Below, piece after piece: positions 51,651 through 62,927 of a DNA stretch of 64,000 nt. Below the pieces are notes generated by a model. It was given only the letters and a program-made list of their open reading frames with translations. It searched no databases and was not told the origin of the DNA. The DNA is from Reichenbachiella ulvae (GTDB lineage Bacteria > Bacteroidota > Bacteroidia > Cytophagales > Cyclobacteriaceae), in contig NZ_JAOYOD010000001.1 of assembly GCF_025833875.1 (NCBI RefSeq), positions 1,116,001-1,180,000 of the forward strand. The letters run 5' to 3'. A program made the translations under genes and the position numbers. The stretch's first letter is position 1, and every line of letters starts with the position of its first letter.

Positions 51651-52166
51651 TTATATAATTCCAATTTTGAAAAATAGGCCGAATAGCCATGTAGCAAAGA
51701 GGATGTATACCGTCCAGGGTTTGCGTGTCCAGCCCAGCCCAATAACCAATATTGATGAAATTATTCGGGACCCAATCATAGAACTAGGTTCGTCAAATTC
51801 AAATAGGAAATGAGATAAGATGAAAAGCCCCATCAAGGTATGAAATTTGGGCATGTGCTGCCTGTAATATGATTCTGTATCTGTTTCATCATCCGGCGTA
51901 AAAACATACACTTCTAGCATAAAGAGAAAAGGAGGTAGCAGGTAAATCAGATATTTGAAGTAGGGGATGTTTTCCAATCCTTCTATCAAATCATGAAATA
52001 CAAAAACATTGTAAAGGGCAATTTCTGTCAACATAATGGTAAACAGAGCATAGGGGATGAACAGCGTTTTGATGTAAAACAGGCGTTTCCATTTGTTCAA
52101 AAGCTCAGATAGGGCAATACCATAAAAAAGCAAAGGGAGAAATGTTAGATATTCAGTTGCACTCAA
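51651..52166 (-). CDS. integral membrane protein of unknown function
   Basis: 171 residues with about five membrane segments ('FLPLLFYGIALSELL', 'YALFTIMLTEIALYNVFVF', 'YLIYLLPPFLFMLEVYVF', 'FHTLMGLFILSHFLFEF', 'TVYILFATWLFGLFF'). A charged loop 'FTPDDETDTESYYRQHM' is in the middle. No family recognised. It lies 205 bases downstream of the propeller-chemotaxis gene on the same strand; a perfect TAAATTTG box at 52299-52306 (minus) suggests its own promoter. Confidence 0.65.
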   Translation of the reverse strand: MSATEYLTFLPLLFYGIALSELLNKWKRLFYIKTLFIPYALFTIMLTEIALYNVFVFHDLIEGLENIPYFKYLIYLLPPFLFMLEVYVFTPDDETDTESYYRQHMPKFHTLMGLFILSHFLFEFDEPSSMIGSRIISSILVIGLGWTRKPWTVYILFATWLFGLFFKIGII

Positions 52167-52371
52167 AATATGTAAAGTTGGGTTCTAAAATTCCGTCTAA
52201 TATAAGTGATATTATGGGATGCAAATTAAGCCCCCTAGACGAAGTTTCTTTTCTTAATCAGTAAATTTAACTCTTACGAACTTACTATACTGTCTTGTCA
52301 AATTTAGCATGTTCAATCGTTTCAATTTAGAATTTGAGACGCACATGACGATTTAACTAGGGTTGAATGAC

Positions 52372-55300
52372 TTAATTATCCATAAGTACACGATTTTGTG
52401 ATTCTTGAGCCACCTCCTTTGATCCAAGTTTAAATATTTTGATTCGCTCATACAGGTCTTTCACAATGTCTAGTACTTCCTGGCTCTTGTTGGTATAGTT
52501 GGTCATTCCAGATGACAGCTCGTTGGCTGAGCTGGCAATTTGTTCAGTTCCAGCTGCTGTTTGCTCTGCAATTACGACTACATTTCGCATGACCTCAAGG
52601 ATGTTAGACAGGTCCAGATCTTGAGATATGATTCTTTCTTCGATCTCTTGAGACAACATCAGTGTACTTTGATAGGACCTGGAAATATTATTGAATGCAC
52701 TCAAAGATTGATGAGAGGCTTTTTCTCCCTCTTGAATTTTATGTCCCATTGAATTGACAAGGCCTGCTGTAGAACTAGTGGTGTTTTGAATGCCTGTAAT
52801 CAACTCTTCAATGTTTTTGGCAGATTTACCTGAGTCTTCTGCAAGTTTTCGAATTTCCTCGGCTACCACAGAAAATCCCCTTCCAGCTTCTCCCGCCTGG
52901 GCTGCTTCTATGGCCGCATTCAATGCAAGTAGATTGGTCTGTGAGGCTATTTCTTTGATGATCTTAATGACAGAAGATATCTCTTTGGATCGAGTGGTAA
53001 GGTCTTCTATTGAATCAGTGGTTTCATTGGATAGTTCTATGATTTGTTTCATTGATTGATCAAGAAACTGAACGTCCTTAATACCATTTTCACTACTTTC
53101 TACTCCTTCTTCTGCATTCTGATTAATCAATATTGCCTTTTCTTTGATTCGTTCAGAAGTGCTTTTGATGTTTTCGAGCATGTTGGAGGCATCATCTATT
53201 CTGTTCTGTTGCTGGTTGGCACCATGACTGATTTCAGATATGGCATTGGCTATTTCAGCACTGCTTTGATTGATTTCCTTGGTGGAAAGCAGCATGTCAT
53301 TAGAAGCACTCCCGATGAAATTGATTTTGTCAACACAAACCTGTAGTAAGGCGGATAAATCATCCATGCCTTTATTCAAATTAGCAGATAACTCCTCGAT
53401 ATCTCCTCTGGCTTTTTCAGTATATCTCTGTGTCAAATCCCCTTCTGACAACTTGGAAACAATGAAATTGATTTGGTTGAAAGGGTGAACTACTGCCTCG
53501 AATAATCGATTGATGGATTCGCCCAATTCTCTCCATTCACCTTCCTTGCCAGACATATCGATCCTAGCTCCAAAATTACCTGATTCAACCGCCTCCTTAA
53601 TGACCATATTGGTGTCTAACACTACCTTTTGTAAATTGTCTTGCTGACTCATCAGCCTTGTATTTTGAAGGTTAATTTCTTCTGTGGCTTTTTTAACTTC
53701 TTGATTGAGCAGGTTTTCATTCTCTTTGAATTGTTTTTCTCTTCTATAATAGACATAGAGACCTACCATAAAAACTACCAAAACAGCTCCAATTCTAAAC
53801 CAGAGTGTTTCATACCAGGCAGGTAAAATATGAAACGTCATAGCTGTTGCTTCTTCATTCCAAACGCCATCATTGTTGGAGGCCATTACCAAAAATGTAT
53901 AGTCTCCTGGATCCAGGTTGGTGTAGGTGATGGGTTGTAGTTGTTCTATCTTGTTCCAGTCCTCCTCAAAGCCTTCCAATTTATACTTATATCTATTTTT
54001 ATAAGAATGGGTCAGGCTTAACCCTATAAACTCAATGGCAAATACTGTCTGTGAGGGTTGAAGGGTGATTTCATCCAACTGACTGATATGTTGAGGAAGT
54101 GGGGAATGCTTTGTTCCTATTTTTACGTCCTTACCAGATAGCATAAAATTGGTGAAGATGATTCGGGGCGGGTTAGGATTGTATTTGATGGCGTCTTCTT
54201 GAAAATAGTTGAAGCCATTGGTTCCCCCTAAAAAGATCTGGCCATATGGATTGCGATAGGCTGCATTGCGATTAAAGCCATCTCCCTGCAGACCATCTGC
54301 AACATCAAAGTTTCTGATTGTGATCTCATCTTCATTTTTGGTCATATAGGAGGCTCCTTTGTTGGTCGTGATCCAATATCCCCCAGTATCATCTTGTATG
54401 ATGTCCTTGATAGCTTCATTGGCAAATCCATCCTCTTTTCCAATGGATTGAAAGCCCTCCTCATCTGATATATATAGGTTCAAACCTGCCGAAGTTCCTA
54501 CCCATATATTGCTATTTCTATCTTCAAAAACACAAAAGACCAAATCAGAACTGAGAGATTGAGAATCTTTTGCCTTACTGTTGTAGTGATTTATCTGGTA
54601 ATTGCCTGAAGCATCTTTGCTAATCTTGTTTAGTCCTAATTCACTGCCCACCCAGATATTTCCTTTTGAATCAGTCGCCAGATTGGTGATATGAACGTTG
54701 GAAAGTGTCTGGTCATTTCCTTCCTCTCCTTTAATGTTGAGGAACTGTCCAGTGCGACGATCCAATCGACTGACTCCATATTCAAAGGAGGTTACCCAGA
54801 TATACCCCTCCTGATCTTCTACAATATCAAATACATTATTGCTACCTATACTGTAGGGATCATTAGGGTCATGCATATATCTAATGAAGTCTTTAGATTC
54901 TGGACGGTATTGACAAAGACCGCCTGCCCAGGCACCCACCCATATGGTTCCTTCGCTATCCTGAAAAAGACTGAGTACAGAGTTGCTGGCAAGGCTGTTT
55001 TCATCATTGGGGTCGTTAAGAAAATATTCATTTCCGGCTTTGTCTTCATCCCAGATCATGATTCCACCTCCATCAGAGCCTACCCAGTGTTGCTTCTTGT
55101 CTATACTAATGAAGGAAGTTACCGAGTTGTTTAACAAGCCTCCATTTCCGCCACTTTTTTGGGTCATATGAGCAAATTTTCTTCGGTAGGGATCATAAAG
55201 GTTAATGCCCTGGTTGAATGTTCCGACCCATAACCTTCCTTGATTGTCCTCCATGATTTCCCAAATAGAATTGCTACTAACTGAATAGGGGTCATCATTA

Positions 55301-56223
55301 TCTCGCAGGAATCTTTTGAATCGGTCCTGGTTCTCCATATAAAGATTCAAACCACCATTTTCTGTCCCAATCCATATCCGATCCTTACTGTCTTGATAGA
55401 TACGTTTTACACGATTATTCCCCAAGGAAATGGGAGATTCTGTCGATAGATAATGTTTTCGATTGTATTTTGAACCTTTTGGAGATAGACGGAAAAGACC
55501 ATTTCCACTTGTAGCTACCCAAATGCGTTTTTGATGATCCAGAAATAAATGATCGATATTCCGAATGTCAATGGGCTGATCGTTGATGTCAGTCAGTTTT
55601 GAGAATTCTTTCTGTTTGATGTTGTAAAGCATTAAAGCATCCCTGGAACCAATGAGCAAATTACCATCTGCGCTCAGGCACAAACTGACTATGGAATTGT
55701 TTGCCTCTGTAAAAGCAGGCATTTCTATTTTGCTGATTTTAGATCTCGTGCTATCCATGACGCATAGCCCTTTATTAGATCCTATCCACAACTGGTTATG
55801 GCCATCTTCGATAATTGACAAAAGGACATTGTCGTATAACCCATCTTCTGTTTTCCAACTTTCAAAACCATCGTTGTTCCTATTGTATTTGGCTAAACCA
55901 CCACCATATGTTGCCACCCAGATATCATTATTGTGATCTGTTAAGATCTGGCTGATCCTATTGGCAGGAAGACTAGTACTGTCCTGCCGATCAGACTCAT
56001 AAGTACGAAAGGATATGCCGTCATATTTGTTGAGGCCACTGAAGGTGCCAGCCCAAATAAAACCATTTTGATCCTGAACCAGACTGATGATTCGGTTGTG
56101 GGATAGCCCTTGGTTTAATTGATGAAATTCAAGTGAGTTATCTGAGGTAGACTGACTGTAGGAAGTAAAAGACAGCCAAATTAGGGCTACTAAAAGTAGC
56201 AGATGAATAGGTCGATTAATCAT
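52372..56223 (-). CDS. two-propeller sensor fused to methyl-accepting chemotaxis signalling domain
   Basis: 1283 residues. Signal peptide 1-24. Fourteen Reg_prop-type blades (I/L-W-V/I-G-T..GL motifs, e.g. '[13 protein letters not shown]', '[14 protein letters not shown]', '[14 protein letters not shown]') fill about 30-690, enough for two seven-bladed propellers. A Y_Y_Y domain follows (about 700-795, '[16 protein letters not shown]', '[15 protein letters not shown]'), one membrane segment near 808-828, HAMP-like segments about 870-960, and an MCP signalling domain to the end with the classic tip '[18 protein letters not shown]' near 1105. The propeller part is the usual sensor of hybrid two-component systems, but the output here is chemotaxis-type. 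No che genes are nearby. Confidence 0.93.
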   Translation of the reverse strand: MINRPIHLLLLVALIWLSFTSYSQSTSDNSLEFHQLNQGLSHNRIISLVQDQNGFIWAGTFSGLNKYDGISFRTYESDRQDSTSLPANRISQILTDHNNDIWVATYGGGLAKYNRNNDGFESWKTEDGLYDNVLLSIIEDGHNQLWIGSNKGLCVMDSTRSKISKIEMPAFTEANNSIVSLCLSADGNLLIGSRDALMLYNIKQKEFSKLTDINDQPIDIRNIDHLFLDHQKRIWVATSGNGLFRLSPKGSKYNRKHYLSTESPISLGNNRVKRIYQDSKDRIWIGTENGGLNLYMENQDRFKRFLRDNDDPYSVSSNSIWEIMEDNQGRLWVGTFNQGINLYDPYRRKFAHMTQKSGGNGGLLNNSVTSFISIDKKQHWVGSDGGGIMIWDEDKAGNEYFLNDPNDENSLASNSVLSLFQDSEGTIWVGAWAGGLCQYRPESKDFIRYMHDPNDPYSIGSNNVFDIVEDQEGYIWVTSFEYGVSRLDRRTGQFLNIKGEEGNDQTLSNVHITNLATDSKGNIWVGSELGLNKISKDASGNYQINHYNSKAKDSQSLSSDLVFCVFEDRNSNIWVGTSAGLNLYISDEEGFQSIGKEDGFANEAIKDIIQDDTGGYWITTNKGASYMTKNEDEITIRNFDVADGLQGDGFNRNAAYRNPYGQIFLGGTNGFNYFQEDAIKYNPNPPRIIFTNFMLSGKDVKIGTKHSPLPQHISQLDEITLQPSQTVFAIEFIGLSLTHSYKNRYKYKLEGFEEDWNKIEQLQPITYTNLDPGDYTFLVMASNNDGVWNEEATAMTFHILPAWYETLWFRIGAVLVVFMVGLYVYYRREKQFKENENLLNQEVKKATEEINLQNTRLMSQQDNLQKVVLDTNMVIKEAVESGNFGARIDMSGKEGEWRELGESINRLFEAVVHPFNQINFIVSKLSEGDLTQRYTEKARGDIEELSANLNKGMDDLSALLQVCVDKINFIGSASNDMLLSTKEINQSSAEIANAISEISHGANQQQNRIDDASNMLENIKSTSERIKEKAILINQNAEEGVESSENGIKDVQFLDQSMKQIIELSNETTDSIEDLTTRSKEISSVIKIIKEIASQTNLLALNAAIEAAQAGEAGRGFSVVAEEIRKLAEDSGKSAKNIEELITGIQNTTSSTAGLVNSMGHKIQEGEKASHQSLSAFNNISRSYQSTLMLSQEIEERIISQDLDLSNILEVMRNVVVIAEQTAAGTEQIASSANELSSGMTNYTNKSQEVLDIVKDLYERIKIFKLGSKEVAQESQNRVLMDN

Positions 56224-56335
56224 GCTTAGGTGGATGAGTAGTTAAATACTATTGTAAAAGTTAATCAATGAAGCAGTACAATTGAAAGGGATCGTACGAT
56301 TAATTCATCAATACACTTGAAATAAATCAACAAGA

Positions 56336-56749
56336 CTATTTCAAACCTTTGATAGTTGGACTCAATGGAAATAGCTGGTCAAATGTGGTATCTAATTGTG
56401 TATTCGAGTTGCACACACAAATAATTCGTGTGGCTGGAGTGGCAAATTCGTTGATGACCTGACGACAAAGTCCACAAGGGGTGGTTAAATCATCAGTGGG
56501 GGTAAAGACCACCAAAATATTGATTTTTAAATCAGGGCCTGCTTCGCTTACTGCTTTGCAAATGGCCGTTTGTTCCGCGCATATTCCTGCAGGGAAAGAT
56601 AGGTTTTCGACATTGCATCCTGAGTAGATCTGTCCTTTATCATTGATTAAAGCAGCGCCTACTTTGAATTTGCTATAGGGAGAATAGGAGTTTTTTGAAG
56701 CCTCTTTGGCTCTTTCAATCAACTGTGATATGTCCTGGTTTATTTTCAT
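56336..56749 (-). CDS. cdd: cytidine deaminase
   Basis: 137 residues from ATG 56749 (MKINQDISQLIERAKEASKN); an upstream TTG at 56761 is possible but unlikely. Deaminates cytidine and deoxycytidine to the uridine forms for pyrimidine salvage. Zinc ligands and catalytic Glu are in 'GICAEQTAICKA' and 'TPCGLCRQVINEF', with 'YSPYSKFKVGAALI' and 'GCNVENLSFPAG' binding the nucleoside. The ATG overlaps the ATG of a possible small gene on the opposite strand at the palindrome CATG. Confidence 0.95.
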   Translation of the reverse strand: MKINQDISQLIERAKEASKNSYSPYSKFKVGAALINDKGQIYSGCNVENLSFPAGICAEQTAICKAVSEAGPDLKINILVVFTPTDDLTTPCGLCRQVINEFATPATRIICVCNSNTQLDTTFDQLFPLSPTIKGLK

Positions 56750-56903
56750 GAGGAAAGACAAGATAAAGGATTTGATCGATTCGCCTCAAACAATTTTCGA
56801 CAATCCTTTAGAATATGACAGTTTTAGCTCTGAGAATCAATTGGAAAATGATATTCTGCTAATGCTGGCGGACAATCTGTACACTATTGGCAAAACGTGC
56901 TAA
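56748..56903 (+). CDS. possible 51-residue protein divergent from cdd
   Basis: ATG at 56748 (MRKDKIKDLIDSPQTIFDNP), stop at 56901-56903. The sequence is acidic with a helical middle ('ENQLENDILLMLADNLY') and a Cys at the end. Codons are balanced, unlike most chance frames here. It starts within the cdd start codon region on the opposite strand, so both genes cannot use ordinary upstream regions. Not recognised; could be chance. Confidence 0.35.
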   Translation: MRKDKIKDLIDSPQTIFDNPLEYDSFSSENQLENDILLMLADNLYTIGKTC

Positions 56904-56995
56904 ATAGCAATTAACTAGATGACATAATGGTGATTGGGGAGCATGATTATTGAATAGATTTGTGAAAGAGGAAAACAATCTTAATCTATCTTTTT

Positions 56996-59900
56996 ATGTC
57001 CATCAAAGTAGCTGTCCGACATTACACCAAGTATTCTTATGATCGTCACATTGAACTAAGCCCACAGGTGATTCGCCTGCGGCCTGCACCTCATTCCAGG
57101 ACTTTTATCAAAGGCTATTCATTGAATATCAAGCCCGAAAACCATTTCATCAATTGGCAGCAGGATCCGTTTGGCAACTATTTGGCCCGAGTGGTATTCC
57201 CGGATAAGGTGGATCACTTCGAAGTGGATGTAGAGGTGATTGCAGATATGGTAGTCATCAACCCATTCGATTTCTTCATAGAGGAGTATGCGGAAAAATT
57301 CCCTTTCACCTATGAGGAAAACCTCAAGAGACAGCTTTTGCCCTATCTGGAGCTCACGGAAAATGACCCTTTGCTGATGGAAATGGTAGAGCAGGCTAAA
57401 ACCAGGATAACCAAGGACATTAGCATCATTGACTGGCTGGTGGCGATTAATCAAATGATCAATGCCCATCTGAAATACAACATCCGAATGGAGCCTGGCG
57501 TGCAGTCCTGTAAAGAAACATTGGAGAAGTGCTCCGGATCTTGTCGTGATTTTGCCTGGCTGTTTGTGCAGGTGCTGCGGCATATGGGCATGGCGGCTCG
57601 TTTTGCGTCGGGTTATCTGATCCAGCTGAAAGCAGATGAAAAGTCTCTGGATGGGCCATCAGGCACTGAAGAAGATTTTACGGATCTGCATGCCTGGACT
57701 GAGGTCTATATCCCTGGTGCGGGTTGGATAGGTTTGGATGCTACCTCTGGTTTGTTTGCTGGTGAAGGGCACATCCCTTTGGCATGTACGCCTGATTCGC
57801 AGAGTGCTGCTCCGATATCCGGTTTTGCGGAACCGGCGAAAGTGACCTTTGATTTTGAGAATAAAGTAACGCGTATCCATGAAAAGCCACGGGTAACCAA
57901 GCCCTATTCTGATGAACAGTGGGAGCAGATAGTAGCGGTCGGAGATCAGGTAGATGCTGATCTGGAAGCCAATGATGTGAGATTGACGATGGGAGGAGAG
58001 CCTACCTTCGTGGCAATTGATAATCCGGATGCACCTGAGTGGAACTCTGATGCAGATGGTGAGCACAAGCGCAAATTGGCCAATGTGCTCTTTCATAAGA
58101 TCAAGGATAAGTTCGGTACAGGAGCTTTGATACAATATGGTCAGGGCAAGTGGTATCCCGGTGAACCTCTACCCAGGTGGAAACTGGCGTGCTACTGGCG
58201 TCTTGATGGCCATCCTATCTGGCAAAACGACCAATTGATGGCTGATTTGTCCAAGGACTATGGATATGGAGACAAGGAGGCCAGGGATTTCACCTATGCA
58301 CTGGCAGATGAACTGAATCTAGATCCCGGTAACATTCTTCCGGCATATGAAGATCCCTTTTATTTCATCTGGGAGGAAAGCAAAGTGCCTGTCAATGTAG
58401 ATCCTTTGAAGAAGGACCTAAAGTCGTCACTGGAAAGACAGAAATTGGCTGAGCTGCTTAATGAAGGCCTGGACAAACCGGTGGGTTTTTCACTTCCCCT
58501 GAGTTGGGACGAATCAGACCAAAGCTGGCAAAGTTGTAAATGGTCCTTCCGAAGAAAGGATTTGTTTCTGGTACCTGGAAATTCGCCAGCAGGTCTTCGA
58601 TTGCCATTGGACTCCATTCAGTACCTGGACGAGGACAAGGAAAAGCAGGATTTTGAGAAGGATCCATTTGCTGAAACGGAGGATCTGCCGCAGATTCATG
58701 AGACCCATTCTTTTCACGATCAGAAAGGGGCCTATAACAACACAGACGAAATCTTTAAGACCAGTTTTATGGTCGAAATAAGACAGGGCAAGCTCTTTGT
58801 GTTTTTCCCTCCATTGAAGCATCTGGAGCACTATCTGGATCTGGCTGGGGCGGTAGAACGTGTTGCAGAAAAGCTGGGGCTCTCCGTTTTAATCGAAGGT
58901 TATGATCCCCCTTCGGACAATAGAATTCAGAAGTTTAACATCACACCTGATCCAGGAGTGATTGAAGTGAATATACAGCCCTCTACCTCATGGAAGGAGT
59001 TGCTGTCCAACTACGATACGCTCTACGAAAGTGCAAGAGAATCGCGCCTAACGACAGAGAAATTCAATCTGGATGGAAGGCATACCGGTACAGGCGGGGG
59101 CAATCATGTGACGCTTGGTGGGATCAAACCTGCTGATAGCCCTTTGCTGCGCAGACCGGATGTCCTCAAGAGTTTTATCACCTACTGGCAGCATCACCCG
59201 TCCTTGTCTTATCTGTTTTCATCGCAGTTCATCGGGCCTACCAGTCAGGCACCGAGGGTAGACGAGGGGAGAGATGAGATGCTCTATGAGCTAGAGTTAG
59301 CATTTCAGCAAATCCCTAACCTGAAGGAGGATGAAGTGCCTTACTACCTGGTGGATCGCATTTTCAGAAATCTACTGGTGGATATTACGGGCAATACGCA
59401 TAGAGCGGAGTTTTGTATCGACAAGCTTTATTCACCGGACAGCACGACGGGCAGGCTGGGGATTTTAGAATTTCGGGGCTTTGATATGCCACCACACTAT
59501 CGTATGAGTATGGTGCAGATGCTTTTGATTCGTGCTCTACTCAGCTGGTTTTGGAAGCAGCCCTATGACCACAATCTGGTGCGCTGGGGCACTTCCCTAC
59601 ACGACAAATTCCTCTTGCCTCACTATTGCTACAAAGACCTGACGGAGGTGGTCAATGATCTCCAAAATGCTGGCTATGCCTTTGATATGGCCTGGTTCGA
59701 TCCTTTCTTTAGTTTCAGGTTTCCTTTCCTTGGAGAACTGCAAGTGGATGATATTCATATAGAATTGAAAATGGCCATCGAGCCGTGGCATGTACTGGGA
59801 GAAGAGATATCTAACTCAGGGACAGCTCGTTTTGTAGATTCATCTCTGGAAAGGCTGCAAGTGAAGGTGACTGGATTGACTGACTCGAGGTATCATCTGC

Positions 59901-60340
59901 TGTGCAATGGTATCCGCATACCCATGAAGAACACAGGTGTACAGGGCGAATATGTCACGGGGATAAGATACCGTGCCTGGCAGCCACCTTCGGCCTTGCA
60001 TCCGACGATAGGGGTAGATACGCCTTTGACCATCGACCTATATGATACCTGGACGAAGAAATCCGTAGCGGCATGTAAATACCACGTGGCGCATCCTGGT
60101 GGCAGAAACTATGATACTTTTCCAGTCAATAGCTACGAGGCTGAATCTCGCAGAATTTCTAGGTTCTTTGACTTTGGTCATTCGATCAATTTGGTGGAAC
60201 CGACCGTGGTGGCTAAGCAGACTGTAGGGCGATTTGTAACCAAGGTGAACATCATGACGAACTACACTTCGACGGGTGAAGTATTTAATCCAGATTTTCC
60301 TCACACAATGGACTTAAGAAGATATAAAGCCAAACAATAA
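56996..60340 (+). CDS. transglutaminase-family protein with C-terminal DUF2126 domain
   Basis: 1114 residues. Residues 1-85 are the bacterial transglutaminase N-terminal domain ('MSIKVAVRHYTKYSYDRHIE'). The core follows with Cys in 'CSGSCRDFAWLFVQVLRHMG' near 181, His in 'FTDLHAWTEVYIPGAGW' near 230 and Asp in 'GLDATSGLFAGEG' near 246. From about 320 the large DUF2126 domain begins ('VRLTMGGEPTFVAIDNPD', 'GKWYPGEPLPRWKLACYW'). The gene is the first of three in the known operon with ATP-grasp/Alpha-E proteins, thought to modify peptides by amide ligation. Base composition looks richer in G+C than the rest of the window. Confidence 0.93.
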   Translation: MSIKVAVRHYTKYSYDRHIELSPQVIRLRPAPHSRTFIKGYSLNIKPENHFINWQQDPFGNYLARVVFPDKVDHFEVDVEVIADMVVINPFDFFIEEYAEKFPFTYEENLKRQLLPYLELTENDPLLMEMVEQAKTRITKDISIIDWLVAINQMINAHLKYNIRMEPGVQSCKETLEKCSGSCRDFAWLFVQVLRHMGMAARFASGYLIQLKADEKSLDGPSGTEEDFTDLHAWTEVYIPGAGWIGLDATSGLFAGEGHIPLACTPDSQSAAPISGFAEPAKVTFDFENKVTRIHEKPRVTKPYSDEQWEQIVAVGDQVDADLEANDVRLTMGGEPTFVAIDNPDAPEWNSDADGEHKRKLANVLFHKIKDKFGTGALIQYGQGKWYPGEPLPRWKLACYWRLDGHPIWQNDQLMADLSKDYGYGDKEARDFTYALADELNLDPGNILPAYEDPFYFIWEESKVPVNVDPLKKDLKSSLERQKLAELLNEGLDKPVGFSLPLSWDESDQSWQSCKWSFRRKDLFLVPGNSPAGLRLPLDSIQYLDEDKEKQDFEKDPFAETEDLPQIHETHSFHDQKGAYNNTDEIFKTSFMVEIRQGKLFVFFPPLKHLEHYLDLAGAVERVAEKLGLSVLIEGYDPPSDNRIQKFNITPDPGVIEVNIQPSTSWKELLSNYDTLYESARESRLTTEKFNLDGRHTGTGGGNHVTLGGIKPADSPLLRRPDVLKSFITYWQHHPSLSYLFSSQFIGPTSQAPRVDEGRDEMLYELELAFQQIPNLKEDEVPYYLVDRIFRNLLVDITGNTHRAEFCIDKLYSPDSTTGRLGILEFRGFDMPPHYRMSMVQMLLIRALLSWFWKQPYDHNLVRWGTSLHDKFLLPHYCYKDLTEVVNDLQNAGYAFDMAWFDPFFSFRFPFLGELQVDDIHIELKMAIEPWHVLGEEISNSGTARFVDSSLERLQVKVTGLTDSRYHLLCNGIRIPMKNTGVQGEYVTGIRYRAWQPPSALHPTIGVDTPLTIDLYDTWTKKSVAACKYHVAHPGGRNYDTFPVNSYEAESRRISRFFDFGHSINLVEPTVVAKQTVGRFVTKVNIMTNYTSTGEVFNPDFPHTMDLRRYKAKQ

Positions 60341-60377
60341 GCTGTATTTTAGCGACAATTAAATAGCTTGATGACTG

Positions 60378-62927
60378 ATGATTAAGTCTTATTTGCGTGA
60401 TAGAGAGGAGAACCATTCTAAGTTTTTAGATGAATTGGTTAATAGGGATGGGACGATTACGCCCCAGTGGGAGAAATTGGCCCAGTATTATGAACGTGTG
60501 GGGCCACAGAAATTGGAGACCAGTCATGAAGAAGTGAGTCGTCAGCTTCGTGAAAACGGGGTGACTTACAATATCTATGGTGATCCTGATGGGATGAATC
60601 GTCCCTGGAATTTGGATCCGGTACCCATGGTATTTGGTAGTGAGGACTGGTCTGTGATCGAAAGAGGTCTGGAACAGCGCGCTGAGCTGCTCAACTACAT
60701 TCTGAAAGATATCTATGGAGGGAGAAAGTTGATCAAAGAAGGCTTGATCCCCTTCGAGTTGATCTACAACCACAAAGGCTTCCTTCGACAAATGGACAAA
60801 GTGCATTTCGAAGGGGAGCAGCAGTTGATCCAATATTCTGCAGATTTGGCGAGAGGACCCAATGGCAAAATGTGGGTACTGCATGACCGTACCGATGCAC
60901 CCTCTGGTGCGGGCTATACTTTCGAAAACCGGGCAGCCATGACTCGGGTATTCCCCGATGTTTTGCGCGAAAATGAAGTCCGGAAGATTACTTCCTACTA
61001 TCAGACTTTGAAAAACTCGATGGTACACCTATCGTCGAGAAGCCGGGACAACCCGCGGATCGTGTTACTATCCCCGGGACCTACCAATGAGACTTATTTT
61101 GAGCATGCGTACATTTCCTCATTTATGGGCTTTACGCTCGCTATCGGAGAGGATCTGACAGTGAGTGATGGTCATGTATGGCTGAAAACCATCAAGGGGC
61201 TCGAAAAGGTAGATGTGATCATCCGACGGGTAGATGATGTCTATTGCGACCCGCTAGAGTTTATGAACGAGTCCCATTTGGGTGTGGTAGGGCTGATGGA
61301 GGCCGTACGGCAGAAGAATGTCCTGGTCATTAATCCATTAGGGGTGAGGATATTAGAAAATCCGGGACTCATGGCCTTTCTTCCTAAGATATGTCGTCAT
61401 GTGTTCAACGAAGAATTGATCCTGAACTCTGTAGCCACGTGGTGGTGTGGGCATGAAAGAGAAAAGCAATATGTGATCGATCATTTTGATGATTTGATCA
61501 TAAGAAGTATATATAGAAACGGAGTAAATAAGTCGGTATATGGGGGCAACCTGAGCTCGGAAGAAAAGAGTCAGTTGATCGCCAAGATCAATTCCAATCC
61601 TTATCTCTATGTAGGGCAGGAGCGTGTCGACTTCTCAACCACACCTGCATGGGTAGACAATAAATTCGTAGCTAGAAACGCCGTATTCAGAAGCTACATC
61701 GTGGCAGATGTAGAGAATAACAAATACGCTGTAATGCCGGGCGGTCTGTCTCGTAGTTCGCCTGAGCAAGGAGTGTTTATGGTATCTAACCAGACAGGTG
61801 GGATCAGCAAAGACACCTGGGTGCTGGGTAAGGGCAATGAAGTGATCAATAGAGATCAGCCTGCTATCATGAAGCCCCAGGCGCAACTTTCCAGTATTTT
61901 GCCAAGTAGGACAGGGGAGCATCTCTTCTGGCTGGGTAGGTACATGGAGCGGTCTGCCTATACGGTGCGACTGATGCGTATGACCCTGCTGACTTACAAT
62001 GAGGCCGATGAGGATATCCATGTGACCGAGGATCCTGTGCTATCTACCCTGCTCAAAAGCTTGTCGCATCTGACAGGAACCCTGCCAGGGTTTACTGATA
62101 AAAAAGTATTGAAGAATCCAGAGAAGGAGCTGATGTCCCTGACACTGGATGTGTCTCGACTGGGGACTCTGGCACATTCTATTCAGTCGTTCATCTCCAA
62201 TGGTTTTGCCGTAAGGGATAGATTGAGTCTGGATACCTGGAGGATTCTGGACAGTGTCTCCGAGGAACTGAATCAAATGCGCATTTCGGATGCGACGCTG
62301 ACGGATGTCTATCACGGGTTGGATCAGATGGTCATCAAGATGATGGCCTTCTATGGGCTCAATATCGATAACATGACCCGCGAATCGACCTGGCATCTCT
62401 TGAATATCGGTCGATTCATCGAATCTGCCACCAATACCTGTCTGGTGCTGAAAAGCATGCTCTGCAAGAGTTTTGATGCGGAGACTAACAAGTCACTGCT
62501 GGAGGATACCCTCAGATGCAATGAGAGTCTGGTGACCTATCGCTACCGATATAGATCCAATCTGGAATTAAGTGCGGTGCTGACCCTGCTGTTGGTGAAT
62601 GAATCCAATCCCAGATCGCTGATCTATCAGGTGCTGAAGATCGACGAGCATCTGCAAAATATGTCCGCCCAGGAATTTGGTCAATCCCGAGAATTGGGAA
62701 CTGAGAGAAAGAAACTACTCGCCGCGATTACACAAATCCGTCTTTGCGAGGTGGATATGCTTTGTATGCTGGATGTCAAAACCCATAAGCATTATTTGCT
62801 GGAGGCCTTTTTGGACGACATCATCAAAGTATTAGGGGAGACCTCTATTATCGTAAATGAAAACTATTTCAATCATACCAACAACCGCTACAGTATGATT
62901 CAATCTGTTTCACTGCCGGAGATATGA
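60378..62927 (+). CDS. circularly permuted ATP-grasp + Alpha-E domain fusion protein
   Basis: 849 residues joining two COG families. Residues about 60-490 are a circularly permuted type 2 ATP-grasp ligase ('GSEDWSVIERGLEQRAELLN', 'VHFEGEQQLIQYSADLARGP', 'VLHDRTDAPSGAGYTFENR', 'VIIRRVDDVYCDPLEF'). Residues about 505-835 are the Alpha-E domain ('LPSRTGEHLFWLGRYMERSA', 'LNIGRFIESATNTCLVLKSM'). In other bacteria these are separate adjacent genes; together they are predicted to form amide bonds on peptides. It overlaps the next gene by 4 bases and follows the DUF2126 gene by 37 bases. Confidence 0.94.
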   Translation: MIKSYLRDREENHSKFLDELVNRDGTITPQWEKLAQYYERVGPQKLETSHEEVSRQLRENGVTYNIYGDPDGMNRPWNLDPVPMVFGSEDWSVIERGLEQRAELLNYILKDIYGGRKLIKEGLIPFELIYNHKGFLRQMDKVHFEGEQQLIQYSADLARGPNGKMWVLHDRTDAPSGAGYTFENRAAMTRVFPDVLRENEVRKITSYYQTLKNSMVHLSSRSRDNPRIVLLSPGPTNETYFEHAYISSFMGFTLAIGEDLTVSDGHVWLKTIKGLEKVDVIIRRVDDVYCDPLEFMNESHLGVVGLMEAVRQKNVLVINPLGVRILENPGLMAFLPKICRHVFNEELILNSVATWWCGHEREKQYVIDHFDDLIIRSIYRNGVNKSVYGGNLSSEEKSQLIAKINSNPYLYVGQERVDFSTTPAWVDNKFVARNAVFRSYIVADVENNKYAVMPGGLSRSSPEQGVFMVSNQTGGISKDTWVLGKGNEVINRDQPAIMKPQAQLSSILPSRTGEHLFWLGRYMERSAYTVRLMRMTLLTYNEADEDIHVTEDPVLSTLLKSLSHLTGTLPGFTDKKVLKNPEKELMSLTLDVSRLGTLAHSIQSFISNGFAVRDRLSLDTWRILDSVSEELNQMRISDATLTDVYHGLDQMVIKMMAFYGLNIDNMTRESTWHLLNIGRFIESATNTCLVLKSMLCKSFDAETNKSLLEDTLRCNESLVTYRYRYRSNLELSAVLTLLLVNESNPRSLIYQVLKIDEHLQNMSAQEFGQSRELGTERKKLLAAITQIRLCEVDMLCMLDVKTHKHYLLEAFLDDIIKVLGETSIIVNENYFNHTNNRYSMIQSVSLPEI

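Noticed and set aside
60426..61028. 200-codon minus-strand frame within the ATP-grasp gene
   Set aside because: Shadow of the GC-richer coding strand; no domain visible.
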